Shown one piece after another: positions 1 to 6,838 of a stretch of 64,000 nucleotides of DNA. Numbering within the stretch: position 1 is the first letter of the stretch; each line of letters begins with the position of its first letter. The notes beneath the pieces were generated by a model. The model did not search any database and was not told the origin of the DNA. It saw nothing but the letters and a program-made list of their open reading frames with translations. Source of the stretch: DALYLB01 sp964468345 (GTDB taxonomy: Bacteria; Acidobacteriota; Blastocatellia; RBC074); assembly GCA_964468345.1 (NCBI GenBank), contig CAYXVZ010000008.1, forward strand, positions 77,734 through 141,733, read 5' to 3'. The position numbers and the translations under genes are program-made.

Positions 1-87
1 GGGTTTTTGGGCCCGAGCTAACCAAAAAATCCAGTGCTTTACGAAGTGGATTTTAATTCAGGGCGTGCGTCTGATAATAAAATAGAA

Positions 88-1533
88 ATGATAAAAGTGC
101 GCAATCCAAGGAACGGAAAGCTCGATTACGAATTCGCCCCGGCGACAATCCCTCAGATAAAAGAAAGAATAAAAGAGATTCGCCAATCCCAGCCAGACTG
201 GTTTGCAAAGGGGATTTCCCATCGCATTGAGATCCTCGGGAAGTGGAAAGAGTCGATACAGGCAGATCGAGCTCGGATTCACGAGGCGTTAACGCACGAC
301 ACCGGGCGTCGTTTCCTCTCCGAGATGGAAGTTGGCGCGGCCTGCGCTTCGATCGATCGCTGGTGCCGGAAAGCGCCGATAATGATGGACGCTGATCGCA
401 AGGGCCGATCGGAGGGAGTCCCCTCAATCAGCTACAATTCACAGCTTTTGCCTTACCAGGTCGTCGGAGCAATCACACCATGGAATTTTCCCCTGCTGCT
501 CTCGCTGATAGATGCCATTCCAGCGCTCCTTGCTGGATGCGGGATGATGATCAAGCCCAGCGAAATCACTCCTCGATTTATTGCCCCCCTACAGAAAAGC
601 ATTGAGAAGGTGCCGGAACTGGCGGCGGTGTTCCATTGCCTGCCTGGAGACGCCGAAACCGGATCTGCATTAATCGAAGAGGTGGATGCCATCTGCTTCA
701 CGGGCAGTTTGCCAACCGGGAAAGCCGTTGCGATGGCCGCGGCGCGAAGGCTGATCCCCGCATTTCTGGAATTGGGAGGAAAAGATCCCTGCATTGTAAC
801 GGCTTCAGCGGATCTGGATCGTGCCGCTCGATCAGTGCTGCGAGCTTCGATCGCAAATGCCGGTCAGGCCTGCCAGTCGATCGAGCGAATCTATGTGGAG
901 GAGTCCGTCTTTGAGCCCTTCCTTTCACGCCTCGTGAGCCTGGCTCAAACCGTGCGCATCAATCATCCCGATCCAGATTTCGGCCAGATCGGCCCCTTGA
1001 TCTCTCCAGCGCAAATTCAAACGATTCTCTTTCAGATCGAGGACGCGATTGAAAAAGGGGCCCGGCTTTTAACCGGCGGACAGATGCTGATGCCGGAGGG
1101 GCCTGAGGGCGGAAAATGGATGCTCCCAACAATCCTTGTTGATGTAAAACATGAGATGTCGGTCATGAGGGAGGAAACGCTCGGACCCGTGATTCCCCTG
1201 ATGTCATATCACAAGATTTCGCAGGCAATCGAACTCGCCAATGACAGCAAGTATGGCCTGTCGGCAGCGGTTTTTGCCGGTTCGATCGAAGAGGCGGAGG
1301 AAATCGCGCGACAACTCAATGCCGGCGCCGTCAGCATCAACGATGCGGGGCTGACCAGTTTTGTTCACGATGTCGAAAAGAATTCCTTCGGACAGTCCGG
1401 GTTGGGACTCTCCAGAATGGGAGACGCCGGCTTTCTGCGATTTTTCCGAAAGAAAGGACTGCTGATTCAGCACGGGCAGCCGGCGTCGATCGAGGATTTT
1501 GAAGAGGGGCGGTCTATTTTCCGTTCAAGGTAG
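88..1533 (+). CDS. Aldehyde dehydrogenase family protein
   Basis: NAD(P)+-dependent aldehyde dehydrogenase, soluble and presumably cytoplasmic. Both catalytic signatures are visible: the ELGGK general-base motif (Glu about residue 228) and the GQxC nucleophile motif NAGQACQS (Cys about residue 262), followed by an EETLGPVIP stretch typical of the family. The length of about 480 residues is normal. I take the ATG at 88 because the protein then begins directly with the VRNPRNG strand; an in-frame GTG at 34 would add 18 residues, and neither start has a clear Shine-Dalgarno site. Its 3' end overlaps the end of the convergent peptide-binding lipoprotein gene by 20 bp. The substrate cannot be told from sequence. 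Confidence 0.9.
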   Translation: MIKVRNPRNGKLDYEFAPATIPQIKERIKEIRQSQPDWFAKGISHRIEILGKWKESIQADRARIHEALTHDTGRRFLSEMEVGAACASIDRWCRKAPIMMDADRKGRSEGVPSISYNSQLLPYQVVGAITPWNFPLLLSLIDAIPALLAGCGMMIKPSEITPRFIAPLQKSIEKVPELAAVFHCLPGDAETGSALIEEVDAICFTGSLPTGKAVAMAAARRLIPAFLELGGKDPCIVTASADLDRAARSVLRASIANAGQACQSIERIYVEESVFEPFLSRLVSLAQTVRINHPDPDFGQIGPLISPAQIQTILFQIEDAIEKGARLLTGGQMLMPEGPEGGKWMLPTILVDVKHEMSVMREETLGPVIPLMSYHKISQAIELANDSKYGLSAAVFAGSIEEAEEIARQLNAGAVSINDAGLTSFVHDVEKNSFGQSGLGLSRMGDAGFLRFFRKKGLLIQHGQPASIEDFEEGRSIFRSR

Positions 1534-3070
1534 CATTGCGGATCACGCGCCAATCGCCCGAAGGATCGAGCTTCACGTTATTTACCCGGTCGCGCCGGAC
1601 GACGATCGTGGACGGGTGCCAGAGATAAATCTGCGGCAATTCGTCGGAGAGCGTTTTCTGGATCTGGGAATACATCGCCTTTGCGCGATCCTGTGGCGCC
1701 AGGGGCGCCTCGTCGATCAGCTTGTCGATAACTGGATTGTTATAGCGGGACCGGTTTTGTCCATTGGGCGGAATCGACCTTGAGCTATAGACGAATTTGA
1801 AAATATCCGTGCTTTGATTGCCGCCCACCAGCGTGTTGAGATAAAGCTGGAAGGCTCCGTCCGTCATATCCTGTGTGAGTTTTTGCCGCTCCAGGGGCTG
1901 CAGCTCGAGTTCGATGCCGATCCGTCGCAGTTGTTCCTGTATGGCTTCTCCTGTCTTGCGTGCAATCGAGAGAGTGGATGTTTTCAGCGTAAGCTTGAAT
2001 CGTTTCCCCTGCTGATCCGGCTTCCCGGCGGCATCGAGCAGTTGTTTGGCGCGGTCAGGGTTATATGCGTACACCGTCGCGCCGGGCTCAAAGGCCCACT
2101 GACTGGGGGGGAGGATGCTGCTCGCCGGGCGGGCCTGCCCGCGAAGCACATCGCGAATGATCGCGTCGCGGTCAATTCCATAAGCCAATGCCTGCCGGAT
2201 CCGCACGTCCTTCAGGATCGGATCGCTAAGGTTGATGCCGAGATGAGAGATGTTCGTGCCGTCGATCAAATCGACCTTCACGCCGGGAGCCTTTTGCAGT
2301 CCTTCCACTGTGACAGGATCGAAATCCGCATTGATTGCCAGATCCGCCGATCCCTTTCGAATCTCACTCTCTCTTGTGCTGTTATCCGGCACGATTCGAA
2401 TCGAAAGCCGTCCCACCGAGGGAGCCCCCTCGAAATACTCCTTGTTCGCGTCCAGAACGATTTCCTGATCCTCGCGATAAAAATCGAACTTGAAAGGCCC
2501 TGTCCCAACGGGTTGCTTCGCTTGTTGCTCGCCCAATCCCTCGGGAATGATTCCTACCGGAATGATCAAATTCGGCAGGCTGGGGCACGGAGCGTTGCAG
2601 CGAAAAATGACTCCCATCGGATTGTTCGGCGAAACCTCAATGGAAGAAAGAACTTGCGCAAGTTCCGCCTTTTTGGCGGACACAAATCCCTTGGCAAGCA
2701 TGGTCTCGAATGTATATTTGACATCCGCCGCCGAAAGCAGCCGGCCATTGTGAAACTTGATTTTGGGCCGAAGGTAGAAGGTGAATGTGCGCTGGTCCGG
2801 GGAAGGATCGATCCGTTCCGCGAGGTCCGGCACCGGGTTGAATTTGTCGTCCTTGCGCGTGAGGCTGTTGAAGACGAGTTGCCGGATGCGCTCCGCCGCG
2901 GAGTCCGAACTCACGCGCGGGTCGAAGGTCTCGACCTTCTTTTCGAGCAAAACGGTCATGCCATCGCCGGCGGCGCCACGGCAGCCAGGCAACAGCCCCA
3001 GCGAAATCAGCAATAGAAGGGAAACCAAGGAGCGGCGGTGAAGCAGGCGGTTCGGGAAAGAATTTTTCAT
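1514..3070 (-). CDS. Peptide/nickel-type ABC transporter substrate-binding lipoprotein (SBP family 5)
   Basis: Extracytoplasmic solute-binding protein of family 5 (DppA/OppA type), about 518 residues. The start at 3070 gives a lipoprotein signal peptide with the lipobox LLPGC at about residues 25-29, followed by family motifs such as TFYLRPKIKFHNGR and, later, IRQALAYGIDRDAI. A longer in-frame start at 3169 would run into the upstream gene and is less likely. The gene sits 7 bp behind the CpxP-like gene, so it is probably the last cistron of the ECF sigma operon. No permease or ATPase genes are nearby, so it either serves a transporter encoded elsewhere or acts as a ligand sensor. Confidence 0.88.
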   Translation of the reverse strand: MKNSFPNRLLHRRSLVSLLLLISLGLLPGCRGAAGDGMTVLLEKKVETFDPRVSSDSAAERIRQLVFNSLTRKDDKFNPVPDLAERIDPSPDQRTFTFYLRPKIKFHNGRLLSAADVKYTFETMLAKGFVSAKKAELAQVLSSIEVSPNNPMGVIFRCNAPCPSLPNLIIPVGIIPEGLGEQQAKQPVGTGPFKFDFYREDQEIVLDANKEYFEGAPSVGRLSIRIVPDNSTRESEIRKGSADLAINADFDPVTVEGLQKAPGVKVDLIDGTNISHLGINLSDPILKDVRIRQALAYGIDRDAIIRDVLRGQARPASSILPPSQWAFEPGATVYAYNPDRAKQLLDAAGKPDQQGKRFKLTLKTSTLSIARKTGEAIQEQLRRIGIELELQPLERQKLTQDMTDGAFQLYLNTLVGGNQSTDIFKFVYSSRSIPPNGQNRSRYNNPVIDKLIDEAPLAPQDRAKAMYSQIQKTLSDELPQIYLWHPSTIVVRRDRVNNVKLDPSGDWRVIRNATLNGK

Positions 3071-3077
3071 CGAAGGC

Positions 3078-3476
3078 TTATTGTTTCTTTTTTTCTTCTG
3101 CAGCGGCTTTCTCGCGTTTTTCGTCGATAGCCCGGGTCCATTTCTCAAATGCAATCTTCTGGTCTGCATTCAGAAGCTCGTTGATTCGCCCGCGTGTGGC
3201 CAGCCGAATTGTCTCGTGCTTCGGTCGGTACTCATTCTTCAGTTCGCTGTGCTGCCGGAACGATTCTTCCAGTATTTTGTAGATCTCGCCTTTCTGCGAC
3301 GGTTCCAGGTGCAGCGTGGCGCCCAACTCGTCCGAAATTTCCCCCACCGTTTTAAATGGCGCGGGAATCTGGGGTTTCATATACAGGTATTGCCCGGATG
3401 CGCCCACAATGGCGCCAAAGAAAAACGTGGTCAACACCAGCAGCCAGGCTTTATGCTTGTTTGTGACGGTTGCCAT
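3078..3476 (-). CDS. Membrane-anchored CpxP/Spy-like periplasmic protein
   Basis: 132-residue protein with one N-terminal membrane segment (about residues 11-29) and a charged helical periplasmic part. The stretch LHLEPSQKGEIYKILEE followed by LNADQKIAFEKW resembles the paired helical repeats of CpxP/Spy/heavy-metal-resistance proteins; this is fold-level similarity only. It lies between the anti-sigma gene (8 bp gap) and the lipoprotein gene (7 bp gap), which fits a periplasmic partner in envelope-stress sensing. The C-terminus is Lys/Glu-rich. The function is inferred. Confidence 0.7.
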   Translation of the reverse strand: MATVTNKHKAWLLVLTTFFFGAIVGASGQYLYMKPQIPAPFKTVGEISDELGATLHLEPSQKGEIYKILEESFRQHSELKNEYRPKHETIRLATRGRINELLNADQKIAFEKWTRAIDEKREKAAAEEKKKQ

Positions 3477-3484
3477 AATCGCCC

Positions 3485-3952
3485 CTATTCGTAGAGATTT
3501 GAAGATGTCTTTCGGGGGGCGTCGGAAGCACTGCCGATCAATTCTTCCACCGAATTCGGGTCAACGTCCTGGGCTTCATGATCCACCAGGTCCGGCCGGG
3601 CAAAGCTTCCGGATAGGTTCGGGCGGGACCACTCCAGGCTCACTGCAATTACGAGAATCGCGACCGCGCCCAGTGCCGTGATCCATCCGCGCAAGCCCAC
3701 AATCGCGGCTTCCCATGAACTGACGCCTTGCTCGCGCATCTCATGAATCCGGTTTTTCAATCGATTCATCCAGAAAGGCGACGGCTCCATTTCCATTCCC
3801 TGCTGTGACAGCAGGGAATGGATCACGCGCTCGTCGCTTAGGTTTGCGCGGCATTCAAAACAGGATTCGGTGTGACGAATGACGTCTTCCGAGAGCCGGC
3901 CGGTGTTGTGAAACCTGATTGCTTGAAGTACTTCCTTGCAGTTCATGATCAT
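3485..3952 (-). CDS. Zinc-finger anti-sigma factor, single-pass membrane protein
   Basis: 155-residue protein with the anti-sigma zinc-binding pattern: an early Cys (NCKEV) and, about 22 residues later, HTESCFEC (HX3CX2C). One membrane segment lies near residues 88-106 (WITALGAVAILVIAVSL), followed by a short acidic extracytoplasmic tail. It follows the ECF sigma gene by 22 bp, the usual sigma/anti-sigma order. Two ATGs, at 3952 and 3946, both lie behind a GGAAG site. By family, it should hold the sigma factor at the membrane and release it on an envelope signal. Confidence 0.82.
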   Translation of the reverse strand: MIMNCKEVLQAIRFHNTGRLSEDVIRHTESCFECRANLSDERVIHSLLSQQGMEMEPSPFWMNRLKNRIHEMREQGVSSWEAAIVGLRGWITALGAVAILVIAVSLEWSRPNLSGSFARPDLVDHEAQDVDPNSVEELIGSASDAPRKTSSNLYE

Positions 3953-3974
3953 CTACTTCCTTCGTTGACAGTCC

Positions 3975-4685
3975 TCAGGAATTTTCCTCAGTCTCTTGGG
4001 CGCGAGATTTTTTGGATGCCTTCCGTGTTTCGCTCAGTTGAATCCGGGCCAAAGCGCGCCGCAGCGCATGTCTTGCGCGAAACGCGCGAATCTTTACCTT
4101 CGCTTCCGACCAGCCCAGCATGGCCGCGATTTCTCTTACCGTATTATTTTCCGCATGAAGCAGCGTTACGATTGTGCGGTCTTCCGCCGAGAGTTTGGCA
4201 AGCAGCTTTTCGGAGATCTCCGCGGCGCGCTCTTTCTCCGCTTCGTTGAAATGGATTCGGAACGACGTCGACGCAAGCTTGTTCTCCAGCCAGGATTCAT
4301 CGTCGTCCGAGAGGTCCGTGATCAGGGATTCGCTTCGCTTTTTCCTTCGCCTCAGTTCGTCATAGCAGTTGTTGACCGCAATTTTCGCGACCCATTGCTC
4401 GAAAGATGCGCCGCGCCGATAACTGGAGAGCGAAAAGAAGGCCTTTGCGAATGTCTCCTGGGCGATGTCTTCGACAGTTTCCTGATTTCGGAAAAAGTGG
4501 CGGGCGATCGAAAAGACCCGGCGGCTGTGGCGGCGCACGAGAATCTCGTAGGAAGCCTCGTTTCCCGCCAGGGTTTCCTCGATGAGCTGGTCGTCGGTCA
4601 ATTCAACATTCGCCTCAATCGCCGGTATTTCGCGAGGCGCAGACTTGGCGGCCCGTCCCGTGGAAGCAGGCTGTGCGTTGGACAT
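3975..4685 (-). CDS. ECF-family RNA polymerase sigma factor
   Basis: Sigma-70 family ECF factor of 236 residues. Sigma region 2 is recognisable (YEILVRRHSRRVFSIARHFF through VEDIAQETFAKAF) and so is region 4 with its helix-turn-helix (VREIAAMLGWSEAKVKIRAF). The frame stays open upstream to 5012, but the start at 4685 (MSNAQ) is preferred because the longer form would overlap the divergent XRE gene and add unrelated sequence. The basic C-terminal tail (RKASKKSR) is unusual but short. It heads an operon with the anti-sigma, CpxP-like and lipoprotein genes; gaps are 22, 8 and 7 bp. Confidence 0.88.
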   Translation of the reverse strand: MSNAQPASTGRAAKSAPREIPAIEANVELTDDQLIEETLAGNEASYEILVRRHSRRVFSIARHFFRNQETVEDIAQETFAKAFFSLSSYRRGASFEQWVAKIAVNNCYDELRRRKKRSESLITDLSDDDESWLENKLASTSFRIHFNEAEKERAAEISEKLLAKLSAEDRTIVTLLHAENNTVREIAAMLGWSEAKVKIRAFRARHALRRALARIQLSETRKASKKSRAQETEENS

Positions 4686-4996
4686 GCCCAGGCTTTTCGA
4701 CAGAGTTTGTGCCAGCGGAATTGACCTTCTTTCTTGGATTTGAGTACAGGCGAAGATATTAGCACACCTCGCATTTTCATCAACTGTACAGGCTACAAGA
4801 GGCTCTTCAAATAATGGAATCATCCACCATATCTTGCGTATTGCCGCCGTCTGTTGCAAATTTGCAACAGTATCTTGCGCCTGCAAGGCCAAGCATGCTA
4901 TCGTAGCGCTAATTTGAAGGGAATCAAGGTCTGGAGACGGGACATGCAAATGAAAAGTTTCCCGAGCCGGATTTCGCAAGAGAGAAAGGAAAAATC
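4686..4996. other. Divergent regulatory region between ECF operon and XRE/ImmA pair
   Basis: 311-bp gap between two divergent regulatory units. It holds the 20-bp perfect palindrome described separately, flanked by two copies of TATCTTGCG (4830-4838 and 4871-4879). A weak -35/-10-like pair follows the palindrome for the XRE gene (TTGCGC at 4875, TATCGT near 4899). No further coding potential seen. Confidence 0.5.
4851..4870. promoter_or_regulatory. 20-bp perfect palindrome, candidate operator
   Basis: CTGTTGCAAATTTGCAACAG is its own reverse complement over all 20 bases. It sits 127 bp upstream of the XRE gene, just ahead of a possible -35 element, and is flanked by direct repeats of TATCTTGCG. 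Two TTGCAA half-sites resemble the TTTGCAAA boxes reported for RamB/PrpR-type regulators, which combine an XRE domain with an IrrE-like domain. The link to this XRE protein is inference from position and that resemblance. Confidence 0.6.
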
Positions 4997-5404
4997 GTGG
5001 AAGAGAACGCATCTGTAAATGTCGGAGAACTGGGCAACCATATCAAGCGGAAAAGGGAATCGGAGCGCCTTTCGCTGCGCGCGGTGGCAAAACAGACGCA
5101 GGTGAGCGCCTCTACGCTTTCCCGAATTGAAAACGGCACAGGTATTCCGGATACGCCGACCCTGACCCGACTGGCCCGCTGGTTGAATATTCCGTTTGAA
5201 AGAATTGTCGGCGCCGGAACCGCCGCCGAAGGACTGATCACTTATTACCCGCAGGAATCTCTGCCGGATATTGTTGCAGCCCATCTACGAGGCGATCCGA
5301 ATTTGACGCCTGAAAATGCGCGCGCGCTGGAAGAAGTGTTCCGTGTCGCCTATAAGGAATTGAGCGGATCCCGAAAGGCCGCAGCCGCCCGCCCGGGGGA
5401 ATAA
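4997..5404 (+). CDS. XRE-family helix-turn-helix transcriptional regulator
   Basis: 135-residue regulator with an N-terminal Cro/CI-type helix-turn-helix at about residues 12-66 (HIKRKRESERLSLRAVAKQT, then SASTLSRIENG and a PDTPTLTRLARWL helix). The C-terminal part is short and helical. The start is GTG at 4997 behind AGAAAGGA (4983-4990). The stop and the next ATG overlap (TAATG at 5402-5406), so it is translationally coupled to the ImmA-like gene. By analogy with ImmR/ImmA and DdrO/IrrE pairs it is probably a repressor controlled by its neighbour; target genes are unknown but the divergent ECF operon is a candidate. Confidence 0.88.
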   Translation: MEENASVNVGELGNHIKRKRESERLSLRAVAKQTQVSASTLSRIENGTGIPDTPTLTRLARWLNIPFERIVGAGTAAEGLITYYPQESLPDIVAAHLRGDPNLTPENARALEEVFRVAYKELSGSRKAAAARPGE

Positions 5405-5997
5405 TGCCCCCCTCAAAATCGTTCAGTATCTATAGTTCAGAATACTTACCGCCCGTCAGCATAGGCCGCTGGCGGGCGTTTGAGCGCGTCGGCCTGCAGA
5501 TCCGCAGCTTTGCCGGCGTTGGAATTCATGCGCGCCTGGATCCGCTCGAACTGGCGCGCATGCTGGACCTGCGTGTTGTGACCCTGGATGATCTCAAGGG
5601 GCTTTCGGCAGCCGCGCGCGATCTGCTGACCAAGGGGTCGGCTTGGTCTGGCGGGGCAACGACCAAATTGCCGGATGGCTCGCACATCATTATTCTGAAT
5701 CCAGCCCATAGCGCCGGACGCCGCGCCGCAACACTGATGGAAGAAATCTCCCACATCCTTCTTGGCCACAAGCCGACGATCATCAACTCCCAACTCGATG
5801 CGGGGCGCGATTTCGATCCCATCAAAGAGACCGAGGCTTACGGCGTCGGCGCGGCCGCGCTGCTGCCGTATATTGCGTTGAAAGAAAGCCTGGCTGCAGG
5901 CCAGGCTTTTCGAACAATTGCTCATCGATTCGGTGTATCGATTCCGATGGTCGGATATCGATCCAAAGGACTGAAGCTCGATCCGCGTCCCTCGTAA
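5404..5997 (+). CDS. ImmA/IrrE-family protein with altered zinc motif
   Basis: 197-residue member of the ImmA/IrrE (DUF955) metallopeptidase fold. The core helix reads TLMEEISHILLGHKP, and the downstream third-ligand helix is recognisable (KETEAYGVGAAALLP). In the usual HExxH motif the first histidine is a zinc ligand; here that position is Glu113, giving E113-E114-I-S-H117. The codons (GAA GAA ATC TCC CAC) were checked. This may make it a catalytically weak or dead sensor, or it may belong to a subfamily with this variant. It overlaps the XRE stop codon by one base. Family knowledge: such proteins relieve repression by cleaving or binding the partner XRE repressor. Confidence 0.8.
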   Translation: MPPSKSFSIYSSEYLPPVSIGRWRAFERVGLQIRSFAGVGIHARLDPLELARMLDLRVVTLDDLKGLSAAARDLLTKGSAWSGGATTKLPDGSHIIILNPAHSAGRRAATLMEEISHILLGHKPTIINSQLDAGRDFDPIKETEAYGVGAAALLPYIALKESLAAGQAFRTIAHRFGVSIPMVGYRSKGLKLDPRPS

Positions 5998-6030
5998 ACC
6001 AACTTGACCGAACCTTGGAGAATTAGAGAT

Positions 6031-6687
6031 ATGAAGACTTCAATTCATGGCGTGTTCTGTGCGCTGGCATGTTTTCTGGTGATCTTCCTGGCTTGCTCCA
6101 CTGCCATTGCTCAGGAGAAAGCCGCTGCGGACAAAGGGGTATTGACAGCGGACGAGCGCACAGAGGCCATCAAATACTTTGAAGAGACCCGGAAAGCTTT
6201 TGTGGACTCGTTGAAAGGGGTCAGAGAAGCGCAGTGGAAATTTAGAGCCGGACCGGATCGCTGGTCCATTGCGGAAGTTGCCGAGCACATCGCCATCAGC
6301 GAAGAAACCATCTTTAACCTTATCGCCAAGCAGGTCCTGTCCATGCCAGCCGCGCCTGACAAACGCGAGGCCGTGAAAGGCAAGGAGAAAATGCTGAGGG
6401 CAAGTCTGACGAACCGAAGCGTCAAAGTGCAGGCGCCTGAAATGCTCAAACCCACTAATCGATGGGCCACACGCGAAGAACTCATCAAGGCTTTCAACGA
6501 GAGCCGTGACCGTACCATCAATTACATCAAGACCACACAGGATGAACTCCGCATCCATTTCATGCCGCATCCGGTGTTCAAAGACCTTGACGGCTATCAA
6601 TGGCTCTTTCTGATTTCCGGCCACAGCGCCCGTCATACCGATCAGATCAATGAAGTTAAGCATGACGAGAAGTATCCCAAGGCCTGA
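6031..6687 (+). CDS. Secreted DinB-superfamily protein
   Basis: 218-residue DinB-like four-helix protein with a cleavable signal peptide (about residues 1-28, ending CSTAIAQ). The DinB pattern is clear: WSIAEVAEHIAISEE in the first helices and the later HSARHTDQINE, which supply candidate metal-binding histidines. The start at 6031 follows a TTGGAG site and gives the signal peptide; a TTG at 6004 is less likely. The enzymatic role is unknown; family members are metal-dependent and often act in thiol or detoxification chemistry. A hairpin terminator follows. Confidence 0.85.
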   Translation: MKTSIHGVFCALACFLVIFLACSTAIAQEKAAADKGVLTADERTEAIKYFEETRKAFVDSLKGVREAQWKFRAGPDRWSIAEVAEHIAISEETIFNLIAKQVLSMPAAPDKREAVKGKEKMLRASLTNRSVKVQAPEMLKPTNRWATREELIKAFNESRDRTINYIKTTQDELRIHFMPHPVFKDLDGYQWLFLISGHSARHTDQINEVKHDEKYPKA

Positions 6688-6696
6688 ATAACCAGA

Positions 6697-6723
6697 ATAG
6701 GCGCTCGCGTTGCGAGCGCCTAT
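6697..6723 (+). terminator. Hairpin terminator after DinB-like gene
   Basis: Perfect 12-bp inverted repeat ATAGGCGCTCGC / GCGAGCGCCTAT with a 3-base loop, starting 10 bp after the stop codon. The following sequence is A/T-rich but has no long T run. Confidence 0.7.
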
Positions 6724-6838
6724 ATTAATGTACATAATATCCATTATCAGACGCAGTTGGTATCTGAATTCCTCTGAATTCCTAGGAAAGTGAAAGCAAA
6801 CTCTTAAGCCCCTTGCCCTGACGGACTTGACGCGATAT

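Noticed and set aside
1814..3016. 400-codon plus-strand reading frame opposite the peptide-binding lipoprotein gene
   Set aside because: The minus strand encodes a clear family-5 lipoprotein with signal peptide; the plus-strand frame has Arg/His/Leu-rich composition and no recognisable domain, typical of an antisense shadow in GC-rich DNA.
4686..5012. Longer N-terminus for the ECF sigma factor
   Set aside because: It would overlap the divergent XRE start and add 109 residues unlike any sigma factor; the ATG at 4685 gives the usual length.
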